From: UBA1941 sp046329555
GTDB lineage: Bacteria > Bacteroidota > Bacteroidia > Chitinophagales > LD1
DNA: 64,000 bases
Assembly: GCA_046329555.1 (NCBI GenBank)
Contig: JAXLUK010000001.1
Span: 1 to 64,000 of the forward strand
Direction: 5' to 3'
In this document: positions 33,148 through 42,430 of the stretch, piece after piece
Layout: every line of letters starts with the position of its first letter
Position numbering within the stretch: position 1 is the stretch's first letter
Notes under the pieces: generated by a model
The model's input: the letters and a program-made list of their open reading frames with translations, nothing else
Databases searched by the model: none
Told to the model about the DNA's origin: nothing
Program-made: the position numbers and the translations under genes

Positions 33148-35930
33148 ATTTCCTTCAACATATAGCCAACCACATCTGCGAAGAAACCGCGGGTCAATTT
33201 CGCGACGTACTCATTCTGGTTCCCAATCACCGCGTGGCCAGCCACCTGCGGCGCATCCTGCGCGAACTTCCGGGGCATCAGGGCTGGCTGCCAGAGCTGC
33301 AAACTTTTCCCGATTGGGTCATGCAACACGCGCCAACGGCACTGGCTCCAAATGCTACATTAATCACGCTGCTTTATGATGTTTATGTGCAACAGCAGGG
33401 CGATGACCGCTTTGAACAATTCATCGGTACCGCGCAAACCATGCTACACGATTTCGATGAACTGGACTTTCAACTCGTACCTCCAGCATCATTTTTCAGA
33501 GACCTGGAACAGTTAAAATCGCTGCAGTTCTTTTTAGAAGATCAGGAAAGCCTAACAGCATTCCAGTTGCGTTATCAGCGATTCTGGTCGCTTTTTACAG
33601 CCTGTTACACTAACTTCAAACAATTACTTCACCATCAACATCTGGGTTATCGCGGCAGCATTTTTCGTGAGCAGGCAGAAAACCTCATTTGGCTTCAACA
33701 ATGGTCTGATTTTAAGATTTACATCGTTGGATTCTCGCAACTATCTAAATCAGAAGAAAAAATCATCGATTACCTCATCAACCAATGTGATGCCCGGTTT
33801 ATGGCCGATGCAGACACCTGGTACCTCGATGATGTGCGCCATGAAGCCGGTGATGCGATACGACCCCGATTAAAAAAGAAACAAGACCAACGTCCGCCCT
33901 GGATTTCTAATCAACTGCGTACCGCCGATAAAACCATAGATGTTATTTCAGTAGCCAAGAACATTGGCCAAACTGTAGCCGCAGCAGGGATTTTGCAACA
34001 ACTGCCGCCAGATAGTTCTACGGCATTGATTCTACCCGATGAAAAACTACTTAGCCCTGTAATGCAGTTGTTGCCTCCTGAGCAAACAGCCAATATCACC
34101 ATGGGCTTGCCATTGAAAGAAACCAGCATTGCTGAATTTCTCAACTTATGGCTCGACCTGATTACTTACGCTCAAAAAGACAACCGCCAACGGTTCTATC
34201 ACCGCCTACTTCTTCCCTTGTTGCAACATCCGTTTACCCGCCGCCTGGCCACGGATGAAACCAAATTGCTGCAACTACAACAATATATCATTAAAGGCAA
34301 TAAAATCACACTCAGTCAAAAGCAAATCAGCACGCAACTAATCAACGAAGCGGCCTTGCTCGATCTGCTTTTCGACCTTCCCGAAAACCATCTTCAACTT
34401 TTACAACAAGCTATCAGATTGCTGGAAATCATTTCTTCCGAAGAAAAATCAACTGACCCACTGGAAGAAATAGATGCCATCAGCGCAGGCGTACTTTTGC
34501 AAACCCTCCGATCGTTGTATACGGCTACCGCATCCTGGCAAGATCAAATTAGTACCTCCGCTTTTGTGCCATTGCTGATTCACGAGTTACGACAAGCGCG
34601 TATTCCTTTTGAATCAGCCAACGATGCTTCCCTTCAAGTGATGGGCATTTTTGAAACCCGGGCACTGGATGTAGATCATGTAATCATCCTTTCCTGCAAT
34701 GAAGGACTATTTCCCACCGGAAAAAAAAGCCAAAGCTTTATCCCATTTGAACTGCGAAAAGCCTATGGTATGCCCACGCATCACGAGCGGGATGCAAATT
34801 ACTCCTACCTCTTCTACCGCATCTTACAGCGAGCCAAGAAGGTCTACCTGCTGTATAATACCGAAAGTGATGCGCTGGGTGGCGGAGAACCCAGCCGGTT
34901 CATTCTACAAATTCAAAGTGAATGGAAGCACTGGCCCAATATCCAGTTGAAGCACTGGGTATATGCCCCACCGCTTACAACCAGCGTTGAACAAGAACCT
35001 ATTCTCATCCGCAAAACGCCTGAAATTCTTCGGGTAATGGAAGCACGCGCTGCCAACAACGGTTTTTCACCATCAGCTATTAACAGTTATCGGCTGTGTA
35101 CGCTTCAATTCTATTTCCGCGCCATTCTTGGATTGCAGGAACAAGATGAAGTTGAAGAAGAATTACAAGCCAACACCATCGGCTCTGCAGTTCACCATGT
35201 ACTGGAACAATTGTACCAAACCATGGTGGGCCAGCAAGTCACAGCCGCTTACTTACAACAATGGCTACAACAACCCGATGCAGTAAAACAACTGGTTCGG
35301 CAGTACCTGCTTCAATCTTTCGATGAAGAGAATTTGAATGAAGGGAAGAATTATTTACTCCACCGCATCTGCGAAACATTAGCCTCCAATTTCATCAGGC
35401 AAGAACAAGAACGTATAACCGCATCCGGCCAACCTGTAGAAATTACCATGTTGGAGCAAGAACTGCAATACAGCATTTCGGTTGGCCCATATCGTATTCA
35501 ACTAAAAGGTTTCGCCGATCGTATCGAAAATATGGGCCATGCTACAGCCATAGCCGACTACAAAACCGGGAAACGCAGCGAGCCTCGCTTCCTGGAAATC
35601 AGCGATTGGGATGCGCTCATCAACGATCCGGGTTACGCCAAGGCATTCCAGCTATTGTGGTACGCCTGGCTTTATAACCAACAACACAATACCGAAAAAC
35701 GCCCGGTGATGTCGGGCATCTACTGGCTGCGCCACGGACAGGTGGGCTTTGATGCACTCACCATGAATAAAGAGCCGGTGTTGCTGCACGAAGCAGATTT
35801 CCAAAAATTTGAAACTGTACTGAAGCAAATCTTTACAGAAATGTTCCATCCCGAAATTCCTTTCAAACAAACAGATGATGAAAAAAACTGTTTGTACTGC
35901 GACTTTAAAAACATTTGCAGACGCGGATAG
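33144..35930 (+). CDS. AddB-like PD-(D/E)XK nuclease subunit
   Basis: 928 aa from the ATG overlapping the addA-like stop. The N-terminal ~600 residues look like a degenerate UvrD-type helicase (for example VLILVPNHRVASHLRR, and FETRALDVDHVIILSCNEG... FIPFELRKAYG) without an intact Walker A. The C-terminal nuclease shows IADYKTGKRS near 803 and an iron-sulfur cluster signature: one Cys in YRLCTLQFYF (about 650) and three at the very end (C-x2-C-x5-C in KNCLYCDFKNICRRG). That four-Cys layout is the hallmark of AddB nucleases. With the preceding gene it would form a two-nuclease heterodimer. Confidence 0.88.
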   Translation: MNFLQHIANHICEETAGQFRDVLILVPNHRVASHLRRILRELPGHQGWLPELQTFPDWVMQHAPTALAPNATLITLLYDVYVQQQGDDRFEQFIGTAQTMLHDFDELDFQLVPPASFFRDLEQLKSLQFFLEDQESLTAFQLRYQRFWSLFTACYTNFKQLLHHQHLGYRGSIFREQAENLIWLQQWSDFKIYIVGFSQLSKSEEKIIDYLINQCDARFMADADTWYLDDVRHEAGDAIRPRLKKKQDQRPPWISNQLRTADKTIDVISVAKNIGQTVAAAGILQQLPPDSSTALILPDEKLLSPVMQLLPPEQTANITMGLPLKETSIAEFLNLWLDLITYAQKDNRQRFYHRLLLPLLQHPFTRRLATDETKLLQLQQYIIKGNKITLSQKQISTQLINEAALLDLLFDLPENHLQLLQQAIRLLEIISSEEKSTDPLEEIDAISAGVLLQTLRSLYTATASWQDQISTSAFVPLLIHELRQARIPFESANDASLQVMGIFETRALDVDHVIILSCNEGLFPTGKKSQSFIPFELRKAYGMPTHHERDANYSYLFYRILQRAKKVYLLYNTESDALGGGEPSRFILQIQSEWKHWPNIQLKHWVYAPPLTTSVEQEPILIRKTPEILRVMEARAANNGFSPSAINSYRLCTLQFYFRAILGLQEQDEVEEELQANTIGSAVHHVLEQLYQTMVGQQVTAAYLQQWLQQPDAVKQLVRQYLLQSFDEENLNEGKNYLLHRICETLASNFIRQEQERITASGQPVEITMLEQELQYSISVGPYRIQLKGFADRIENMGHATAIADYKTGKRSEPRFLEISDWDALINDPGYAKAFQLLWYAWLYNQQHNTEKRPVMSGIYWLRHGQVGFDALTMNKEPVLLHEADFQKFETVLKQIFTEMFHPEIPFKQTDDEKNCLYCDFKNICRRG

Positions 35931-35956
35931 CCGGGCGAGTATACGCGCAGATTCAC

Positions 35957-35963
35957 TATTTTG
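35957..35963 (+). promoter_or_regulatory. Candidate -7 box for the APC permease
   Basis: TATTTTG ends six bases before the ATG at 35970. The same TATTTTGC string stands close to the starts of the carboxylase gene (minus strand, 59513-59520) and folK (63548-63555). With such spacing the transcript would have almost no leader. Confidence 0.4.
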
Positions 35964-35969
35964 CCGCTC

Positions 35970-37637
35970 ATGAGTGAGTTATTCCGAAAAAAGGAAATCG
36001 ATAAAATACTGGCAGACGCCCGCGCCGGATACGGCGATGGCGAAGCCGGCCAGGGCTTGCATAAAACACTAAATGTTCGCGACCTTACTGCTCTGGGTAT
36101 CGCCGCAGTAGTTGGCGCCGGAATTTTTTCTACCATCGGAAAAGCCAGTTACGACGGCGGTCCGGGCATTATTTTTCTCTTTCTTTTCGTCGCTATCGCC
36201 TGCGGATTTTCTGCACTCTGCTATGCCGAATTTGCCAGCATGGTGCCGGTAAGCGGCAGCGCCTATACCTATAGCTATGTCGCCTTCGGCGAAATTGTAG
36301 CCTGGATCATCGGCTGGGATTTACTCATGGAATATGCCATCGGGAACATTGTTGTGGCTATTTCATGGAGCGATTATTTCACCACCTTGCTGGAAGGCCT
36401 GGGCATCCACCTGCCTGCCTGGCTCACCATGGACTACTTCAGCGCCCAAAAAGGCGCCACCGACCTGGCCCGTGAAGCCTGGGCAAACGCACCACAAATT
36501 GGTGGATGGCACCTAGTATGCGATGCACCAGCCTTTCTCATTACCTGCGTCATCACCGCCATCACCTACGTAGGCATCCGCGAGAGCAAGCGCAGCGCCA
36601 ACGCCATGGTGGTCCTTAAACTGGGCGTCATTCTGATGGTCATCTTCGTGGGCGCTTTCTATGTAACCCCGGCCAATTGGATCCCATTTTTGCCTAACCA
36701 CGTAGGCGGCGTATTGAAAGGAATATCTTCCGTATTCTTCGCCTACATCGGCTTCGATGCCATTTCAACTACAGCAGAAGAATGTGAAAATCCGCAGCGC
36801 GATCTTCCTCGTGGCATGATCTATTCGCTCATTATCTGCACCGTCATTTATGTGGCTATCGCCCTGGTGCTTACCGGAATGGTCAAGTACGATCAACTCA
36901 ATGTGGGCGAACCGCTGGCCTTTGTCTTCAATCAGGTGGGCCTGCACTGGATTGCCGGCATCATCGCCATCAGCGCCGTGGTGGCCACAGCCAGCGTACT
37001 TTTGGTGTTTCAGGTTGGTCAGCCGCGTATTTGGATGAGCATGAGCCGCGATGGATTACTACCTCCGGTCTTTGCCAAAATTCACCCGCGCTTTGGAACG
37101 CCTTCCTTCTCTACCTTGCTCACCGGAGCGGTAGTAGGCATTCCCGCAATGTTTGCCAATATGGACCTGATGGTTGATCTAACCAGCATAGGCACCTTGT
37201 TTGCCTTCGCCTTAGTGGCCGCCGGCATTCTCATTATCGAAACCGATCCCAACCGGCCGCAACCCAAATTCAAAACGCCCTATATCAATGCGCGATTTTG
37301 GTATCCCGGCGCCTTATTCATCACAGTAGCTTACGCCTGCTATAGCGCTCCTGAGTTCGTCTTGCAGTACTTCGGCCTCATCGCACCCCTATCTGTACAT
37401 GCGCTCCGCGAAGCCGCTCCGCATTACTTGTTCGCCCTTACCTGCCTAATCCTGGCCTGGTACGCCTGGAAAAAAAATCTGTCGCTCCTACCCTTACTCG
37501 GATTGCTTTCCTGCGCCTATCTGTTATCAGAAAGCGGCGCCACCAACTGGGAACGATTTCTGATTTGGCTGATCATTGGTTTAGTCTGCTACTTCCTTTA
37601 CGGTAAAAAACATAGCCGGCTAAACGCAAAAGGTTAA
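35970..37637 (+). CDS. APC-family amino-acid permease
   Basis: 555 aa from the ATG at 35970, with about 12-14 membrane segments. The N-terminal LHKTLNVRDLTALGIAAVVGAGIFSTIGKA is typical of cationic amino acid transporter-like members of the APC superfamily; the GAGIF motif in helix 1 binds the substrate backbone. FFAYIGFDAISTTAEECENPQRDLPRG is the second family signature (helix 6-7). There is an unusual ~55-residue insertion after helix 3 (LEGLGIHLPAWL... GGWHLVCDA). It imports or exchanges amino acids across the inner membrane; the specific substrate cannot be read from the sequence. Confidence 0.92.
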   Translation: MSELFRKKEIDKILADARAGYGDGEAGQGLHKTLNVRDLTALGIAAVVGAGIFSTIGKASYDGGPGIIFLFLFVAIACGFSALCYAEFASMVPVSGSAYTYSYVAFGEIVAWIIGWDLLMEYAIGNIVVAISWSDYFTTLLEGLGIHLPAWLTMDYFSAQKGATDLAREAWANAPQIGGWHLVCDAPAFLITCVITAITYVGIRESKRSANAMVVLKLGVILMVIFVGAFYVTPANWIPFLPNHVGGVLKGISSVFFAYIGFDAISTTAEECENPQRDLPRGMIYSLIICTVIYVAIALVLTGMVKYDQLNVGEPLAFVFNQVGLHWIAGIIAISAVVATASVLLVFQVGQPRIWMSMSRDGLLPPVFAKIHPRFGTPSFSTLLTGAVVGIPAMFANMDLMVDLTSIGTLFAFALVAAGILIIETDPNRPQPKFKTPYINARFWYPGALFITVAYACYSAPEFVLQYFGLIAPLSVHALREAAPHYLFALTCLILAWYAWKKNLSLLPLLGLLSCAYLLSESGATNWERFLIWLIIGLVCYFLYGKKHSRLNAKG

Positions 37638-38077
37638 TCATGGCTACCGGTAAGCGAAGTCAGTTCATGCGTGATGTCAACACCAAGCAATACGGTGAAG
37701 GCATGGTCAATGGTCCATTGAAGATTGCCCATGACCCCGAGGTTTACAATGACCATTTACCATTTGAAGTTGTCATTGTTTTTGGCGTTACGCCGGCGCA
37801 GCACTGGCGCGCCAAAAGTATTGCGCAACACATCAGCGCCGGCGCCCGGGCTGCTTCGGGGTACGCTTCGCTCCCGCCCGCCTGTGGCGGGCCGCTCGTT
37901 CCTCGCGCCCTGCGCATCCCTAACGCGTCAGGCGCAAGCAAGCCTGCTGCCATCAAAAAAATGTTCCATCGGGCTTGGCCACTTCATCAGCTAATTAGCA
38001 CAAAAGATAAATTGAAAACTGAAAATGCGCCCATAAAACATCGCAGGGGCACTTTCCCATCTGTTTCCAATGTACAA
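37638..38077. repeat. Repeat-derived spacer upstream of the NlpC/P60 gene
   Basis: About 440 bp that I regard as non-coding although a frame happens to be open. It begins with the self-complementary CAATGGTCCATTG (37708-37720) and more 'caatg/cattg' pieces. A GC-rich part follows with a hairpin (GCCCGCC 37876-37882 / GGCGGGC 37886-37892, loop TGT), then an A/T-rich tail. The hairpin core CCCGCnTGTGGCGGG recurs at 61646-61660. This looks like dispersed repeat DNA inserted between two genes. Confidence 0.55.
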
Positions 38078-38584
38078 TTGGTCATCTGCCATCTGTTTCT
38101 GGCGCTGCTTGTTGCTTGTAGCGCTCATGGCCAAACCAATACCGATTACTCACACCTCAGGTTCATGCCCCTGGATAGTTTCTATCGCCATCATCAACTC
38201 GATATTGTACAGGCCAACAACTGCGATTTGTTTTTTGAAACGTACGATTGGCTGGGCACACCGTACAGAATGGGCGGCCGCACTAAATCAGGTATTGATT
38301 GCTCAGATTTCGCCTCGGTCATTTACAACAAAGTGTATGGGAAAACCCTCACTGGTGCCGTTACCGATATCCTCAAAAAGTGTGATTTAATAGACACTTC
38401 CCAGCTCAGCGAAGGCGACTTGGTTTTCTTTAAAATTTATAAAAAACAAGTTTCGCACGTGGGTGTTTACCTCGGAAACCGCCGTTTTGCCCACGCCACC
38501 GTGCACGGGGGCGTCATGGTCAATTCGTTAGATGAAAACTACTACCGACGCTACTTTTTTGGGGCGGGTAGACTTGTTGAATAA
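38078..38584 (+). CDS. NlpC/P60-family cell-wall peptidase
   Basis: About 168 aa from a TTG at 38078. The frame stays open back to 37640 but that part is repeat-like and lacks protein character. The proposed start gives a hydrophobic export segment with a possible lipobox (LALLVAC). The papain-like NlpC/P60 domain follows: the catalytic Cys in GIDCSDFASVIY, the first His in VSHVGVYLG, the third residue in FAHATVHGG. Such enzymes cut the gamma-D-Glu-meso-DAP bond of peptidoglycan stem peptides. Start confidence is low, domain confidence high. The gene precedes nuoA by 49 nt and may or may not share its transcript. Confidence 0.8.
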   Translation: MVICHLFLALLVACSAHGQTNTDYSHLRFMPLDSFYRHHQLDIVQANNCDLFFETYDWLGTPYRMGGRTKSGIDCSDFASVIYNKVYGKTLTGAVTDILKKCDLIDTSQLSEGDLVFFKIYKKQVSHVGVYLGNRRFAHATVHGGVMVNSLDENYYRRYFFGAGRLVE

Positions 38585-38633
38585 AAATTACCCTGATATC
38601 GGTATTCCGCTTAATTTCACCGCTCTTTACATT

Positions 38634-38999
38634 ATGGAAAATACGCAGTTGAATTTCATTCCTATTCTGATGCAGACGGCATTTGCCGCTGCCTTCGTTG
38701 CGGCTATGATTGGCCTGTCGCACATCGTAGGCCCGCGCCGGAAATCACTCAAAAAAGATGAGAACTTCGAATGTGGCATTCAGAGTTACGGGAACGCCCG
38801 CATTCCCTTCTCGGTCAAGTATTTTCTGGTAGCCATTCTGTTCGTGCTTTTCGATATTGAAGTCATCTTTTTATACCCATGGGCAGTAAATTTCAAAGCA
38901 TTGGGTTTCGCCGGTCTATGGAAAATGTTTCTCTTCATGGGTACCTTGCTGATTGGCTTCTTTTACATCATTAAAAAAGGCGCTCTGGAGTGGGAATAA
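38634..38999 (+). CDS. nuoA: NADH-quinone oxidoreductase subunit A
   Basis: 121 aa from the ATG at 38634; upstream in-frame codons overlap the NlpC gene. It has three membrane helices and the family signature KDENFECGIQSYGNARIPFS with FDIEVIFLYPWA. It is a membrane-arm subunit at the junction with the peripheral arm of complex I. First gene of nuoABCDE. Confidence 0.97.
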   Translation: MENTQLNFIPILMQTAFAAAFVAAMIGLSHIVGPRRKSLKKDENFECGIQSYGNARIPFSVKYFLVAILFVLFDIEVIFLYPWAVNFKALGFAGLWKMFLFMGTLLIGFFYIIKKGALEWE

Positions 39000-39027
39000 C
39001 AGCCCTTTCAACAACCTTAATTTTAAC

Positions 39028-39585
39028 ATGAGTCAGGATAATTCTATCAAAATGGTTCCGCCTCCGGCAGGCTTGCAGGGCGAGGGATTTTTCGCTACTT
39101 CAATTGATGCGGTAGTGGGCTTGGCCCGTTCGAAATCGATGTGGCCCCTACCCTTTGCTACGTCTTGCTGCGGTATTGAATTTATGGCCACCATGGCTTC
39201 TACCTACGATCTAGCCCGCTTCGGGTCTGAACGTCCTTCGTTCAGTCCGCGCCAGGCTGATATGCTGCTGGTAATGGGTACCATTTCAAAAAAACTGGGT
39301 CCGGTGCTGCGCAATGTGTATGAGCAAATGGCAGAACCTCGCTGGGTAATTGCCGTGGGCGCCTGCGCTTGCTCAGGCGGTGTTTTTGATACTTACAGCG
39401 TGCTGCAAGGCATTGACAAAATTATTCCGGTAGATGTATACGTACCGGGGTGCCCGCCCCGACCGGAACAAATTCTGGATGGCATCATGAAATTGCAGGA
39501 AATTGTGAAAAACGAACCCATGCGCCGGCGCAATTCCCCAGAGTATAAAGCACTATTGGCCAGCTATGGCATCAACGTAAACTAA
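39028..39585 (+). CDS. nuoB: NADH-quinone oxidoreductase subunit B
   Basis: 185 aa from the ATG at 39028. It carries cluster N2, the last iron-sulfur centre before quinone. The ligands are visible: tandem Cys in TSCCGIEFMA, Cys in VGACACSGG, and Cys in YVPGCPPRPEQILDG. It follows nuoA by 28 nt and is followed by nuoC after 9 nt, a normal complex I order. Confidence 0.98.
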   Translation: MSQDNSIKMVPPPAGLQGEGFFATSIDAVVGLARSKSMWPLPFATSCCGIEFMATMASTYDLARFGSERPSFSPRQADMLLVMGTISKKLGPVLRNVYEQMAEPRWVIAVGACACSGGVFDTYSVLQGIDKIIPVDVYVPGCPPRPEQILDGIMKLQEIVKNEPMRRRNSPEYKALLASYGINVN

Positions 39586-39594
39586 TCGCTCACT

Positions 39595-40131
39595 ATGGCA
39601 TTAGACAATCAAATCGTTCTGGAAAAATTAACAGCTAAGTTCGGAGAAGCAGTTCAGGCCGACCCTGCTTCGCTGGATATATTGGCAGTAATTGCCGACC
39701 GCTCCATCGTGCGCGAATTATTGAAATTCCTGCACGAAGACGCGGAGCTGCGCTTCAGCTTCTTCACCGATATCTGCGGTGCACACTACCCTGAAAACCA
39801 ACCAGCGCAACAATTTGGCGTCATTTATCACTTGCACAACTGGCAGGATAACATCCGCATCCGCGTGAAAACGCTGCTGCCCGCAGATGCGCCAGTGGTC
39901 GATTCAGTGGCCGATATGTTTTTATGCGCGAATTGGTGTGAGAGAGAAACCTATGACTTCTACGGTATCGAATTCAAAGGCCACCCTGATTTGCGTCGTA
40001 TTCTGAATATGGATGAAATGACCAGCTTCCCACTGCGGAAAGAGTTTCAGATGGAAGATCCGTACAGAACTGATAAAGACGATCGTTACTTCGGTCGTAT
40101 TCCGCAAACTAATAACGTAGCCCTTAACTAA
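39595..40131 (+). CDS. nuoC: NADH-quinone oxidoreductase subunit C
   Basis: 178 aa. The 30-kDa subunit signature is clear: ANWCERETYDFYGIEFKGHPDLRRIL, followed by FPLRKEFQMEDPYRTDKDD. It is separate from nuoD (4 nt apart), not fused as in enterobacteria. Part of the connecting module of complex I. Confidence 0.97.
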   Translation: MALDNQIVLEKLTAKFGEAVQADPASLDILAVIADRSIVRELLKFLHEDAELRFSFFTDICGAHYPENQPAQQFGVIYHLHNWQDNIRIRVKTLLPADAPVVDSVADMFLCANWCERETYDFYGIEFKGHPDLRRILNMDEMTSFPLRKEFQMEDPYRTDKDDRYFGRIPQTNNVALN

Positions 40132-40135
40132 CGAT

Positions 40136-41380
40136 ATGAGCTCATTAACGCTTTCAAAAAATATTGAGTCGAAGTACCAGCAGATGATTAAGCTGCGCGA
40201 GAACGAAGACGGCAGCGAGTTATCTATTCTAAACCTGGGACCTTCGCATCCGGCAACTCACGGCATTTTCCAGAATGTATTGCTGATGGATGGCGAGCGC
40301 ATCGTAGATGCTGAACAAACCGTGGGTTACATCCATCGGGCATTCGAAAAAATCGCCGAAAACCGTCCGTTCTACCAAATTACGCCGCTAACTGACCGCC
40401 TCAACTACTGCAGTTCGCCCATTAACAATATGGGCTGGTGGTTTACCGTTGAAAAATTATTGGGAATTGAAATTCCAAAACGGGTGCAATACATGCGCGT
40501 AATTGTGATGGAACTATCGCGAATTGCCGATCACATCATTTGCAATTCCATTCTGGGAGTAGATTCCGGAGCTTTTACAGGCTTCCTGCATATCTTCCAA
40601 TACCGCGAAAAAATCTATGAAATTTTCGAGGAAATTTGTGGTGCCAGGCTCACTACGAATATGGGTAGAATTGGTGGATTTGAGCGCGACTGGAGCGATG
40701 CGGCCTGGCGAAAATTAGATGCATTCATGACCGAGTTCCCGGTAGCCTGGGAGGAATTTGACGCCTTGCTAACGCGAAACACCATCTTCATGAACCGCTG
40801 TATTAATGTGGGTGCTATTAGTGCTAACCGCGCCATGCAATACGGTTTTACCGGACCTAACCTCCGTGCCGCCGGCGTTGACTACGACGTTCGTGTGGCT
40901 ACGCCATATTCTTCCTACAACGATTTTGAATTTAATATTCCTGTAGGCAACAACGGCGATACCTACGACCGTTACATGGTTCGCCAGCAAGAAGTTCGTG
41001 AATCATTGAAAATTATTCGTCAGGCATTAGATAAAATGCCGAAAGAAGGTGGCTGGCATGCTGATGTTCCGGACTATTATCTTCCTCCTAAACAAGAAGT
41101 ATACAACAACATGGAAGCGCTCATCTACCATTTCAAAATTGTGATGGGTGAAATTCCGGTGCCAAAGGGTGAAGTATATAGCTGTGTAGAAGGCGGCAAT
41201 GGTGAATTAGGCTTTTACCTGGTGAGCGATGGCAGCCGCGTACCTTACCGCCTGCACTTCCGCAGGCCTTGCTTCATTTATTATCAGGCATTCACCGAAT
41301 TAATCAGAGGAGGACTGTTGAGCGATGCCGTGTTAATCATGAGTTCATTAAATGTTATTGCTGGAGAATTAGACGCATAA
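40136..41380 (+). CDS. nuoD: NADH-quinone oxidoreductase subunit D
   Basis: 414 aa, the 49-kDa subunit that forms the quinone-reduction site with NuoB. Visible are NLGPSHPATHGIFQNVLLMDGE near residue 30, GYIHRAFEKIAENRPFYQ, DRLNYCSSPINNMG. The C-terminal RLHFRRPCFIYYQAF is the hydrogenase-large-subunit-derived end. It is followed by nuoE after 5 nt. Confidence 0.97.
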   Translation: MSSLTLSKNIESKYQQMIKLRENEDGSELSILNLGPSHPATHGIFQNVLLMDGERIVDAEQTVGYIHRAFEKIAENRPFYQITPLTDRLNYCSSPINNMGWWFTVEKLLGIEIPKRVQYMRVIVMELSRIADHIICNSILGVDSGAFTGFLHIFQYREKIYEIFEEICGARLTTNMGRIGGFERDWSDAAWRKLDAFMTEFPVAWEEFDALLTRNTIFMNRCINVGAISANRAMQYGFTGPNLRAAGVDYDVRVATPYSSYNDFEFNIPVGNNGDTYDRYMVRQQEVRESLKIIRQALDKMPKEGGWHADVPDYYLPPKQEVYNNMEALIYHFKIVMGEIPVPKGEVYSCVEGGNGELGFYLVSDGSRVPYRLHFRRPCFIYYQAFTELIRGGLLSDAVLIMSSLNVIAGELDA

Positions 41381-41385
41381 ATTGT

Positions 41386-41922
41386 ATGGGATTAAATATC
41401 AAAACGAACCGCACGGTAACTATTAGCGACAAGACGATGCAGCGCATTGCTACGCTCAAATCCCGTTTTCCGGAAGGAAAACAAAAGAGTGCCTTACTGA
41501 CTGTGCTGCATGAAGTACAAGATGAAAATGATAATTGGCTAACTGTTGAAGCCATGGATAAAGTGGCTGAGTTGTTAGGCATTCTTCCTGTAGAAGTATA
41601 TGAAGTAGCCAGTTTCTATAGCATGTACAATCAAAAGCCAGTGGGTAAATACATGCTGGAGTTCTGTCGCACCAGTTGTTGTGCCACACGTGGCGCCGAG
41701 GATATGATGGAATATACCTGTAGTAAGCTGGGCGTAAAAGAGGGAGAAGTTACTGCTGATGGATTGTTTAGTGTAAAAGGTGTAGAATGTTTGGGTGCCT
41801 GTGGTTACGCGCCCATGTTGCAACTAGGCGACTTCTATCATGAATTTCTAACAAAAGAAAAAATCGATTCGCTCCTGGATGCGTGTCGTTCAGGAAATGT
41901 AACGTTGCTAAGCAAGGTGTAG
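41386..41922 (+). CDS. nuoE: NADH-quinone oxidoreductase subunit E
   Basis: 178 aa from the ATG at 41386. It carries the [2Fe-2S] cluster N1a, with ligands in C-x4-C (FCRTSCC) and C-x3-C (VECLGACGYAP). It normally pairs with NuoF in the NADH-oxidising module, but nuoF is 17.6 kb away at 59552. The next gene is cytidine deaminase on the other strand, one base beyond the stop. The nuo run therefore breaks after E. Confidence 0.97.
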   Translation: MGLNIKTNRTVTISDKTMQRIATLKSRFPEGKQKSALLTVLHEVQDENDNWLTVEAMDKVAELLGILPVEVYEVASFYSMYNQKPVGKYMLEFCRTSCCATRGAEDMMEYTCSKLGVKEGEVTADGLFSVKGVECLGACGYAPMLQLGDFYHEFLTKEKIDSLLDACRSGNVTLLSKV

Positions 41923-41923
41923 T

Positions 41924-42406
41924 CTACAAATCGCCTGCTGAAAAATGCAGCGGTAACAAATCAGAAATAGAATCAACCTGATATACGGGTCCTTCCTTTG
42001 CAGCCATCAAGATGCCTATTTTCTTTCCGAATCTATTTTCATACTCAAAAATAGTTTGCCGGCATTGACCGCAAGGCGCAGCGGGTTGACTGGATGTTTG
42101 ATTGCTGCTGGAAATGTAAATGGCCATCTTTACCGGAGCCACTCCAGGATGCTGTGAAGTGGCTGAACTGAGTGCCACTACTTCGGCGCAAACACACATC
42201 GGATATGCGGCATTTTCCTGATTTGCGGCAGCAACTGTAACGCCATTTTCAAGTAAGATTGCGGCACCAACAAAGAACTTAGAATAAGGCGCGTAAGCGT
42301 GCTGAATAGCTTCGGTGGCACGCTGTAACAACTGTTGATCAGCTTCGTTCAATTCTGCCCTGTTATCGAATACAGCGAGTCGGAATGAGATTTCTTTTTT
42401 CTGCAT
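41924..42406 (-). CDS. cdd: Cytidine deaminase
   Basis: 160 aa from the ATG at 42406 (a TTG 12 nt upstream is less likely). It is a zinc enzyme deaminating cytidine and deoxycytidine in pyrimidine salvage. Motifs are APYSKFFVGAAIL near residue 35, the zinc site C-A-E (MCVCAEVVAL) and P-C-G-Q-C-R. The length suits the small tetrameric family, with an N-terminal extension of about 20 residues. Last in a minus-strand group after the transketolase genes. Confidence 0.93.
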   Translation of the reverse strand: MQKKEISFRLAVFDNRAELNEADQQLLQRATEAIQHAYAPYSKFFVGAAILLENGVTVAAANQENAAYPMCVCAEVVALSSATSQHPGVAPVKMAIYISSSNQTSSQPAAPCGQCRQTIFEYENRFGKKIGILMAAKEGPVYQVDSISDLLPLHFSAGDL

Positions 42407-42430
42407 GCGTATGCACAAGATACATAATTC

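Noticed and set aside
37640..38077. The first 146 codons of the long NlpC/P60 frame as a real N-terminal domain
   Set aside because: The DNA is made of palindromic and GC-rich repeat pieces, the peptide has no recognisable domain, and an export segment begins only at about 38078.
41269..41385. Extended start for nuoE inside nuoD
   Set aside because: It would overlap nuoD by over 100 nt, and the extra residues are unlike NuoE; the ATG at 41386 fits the family.
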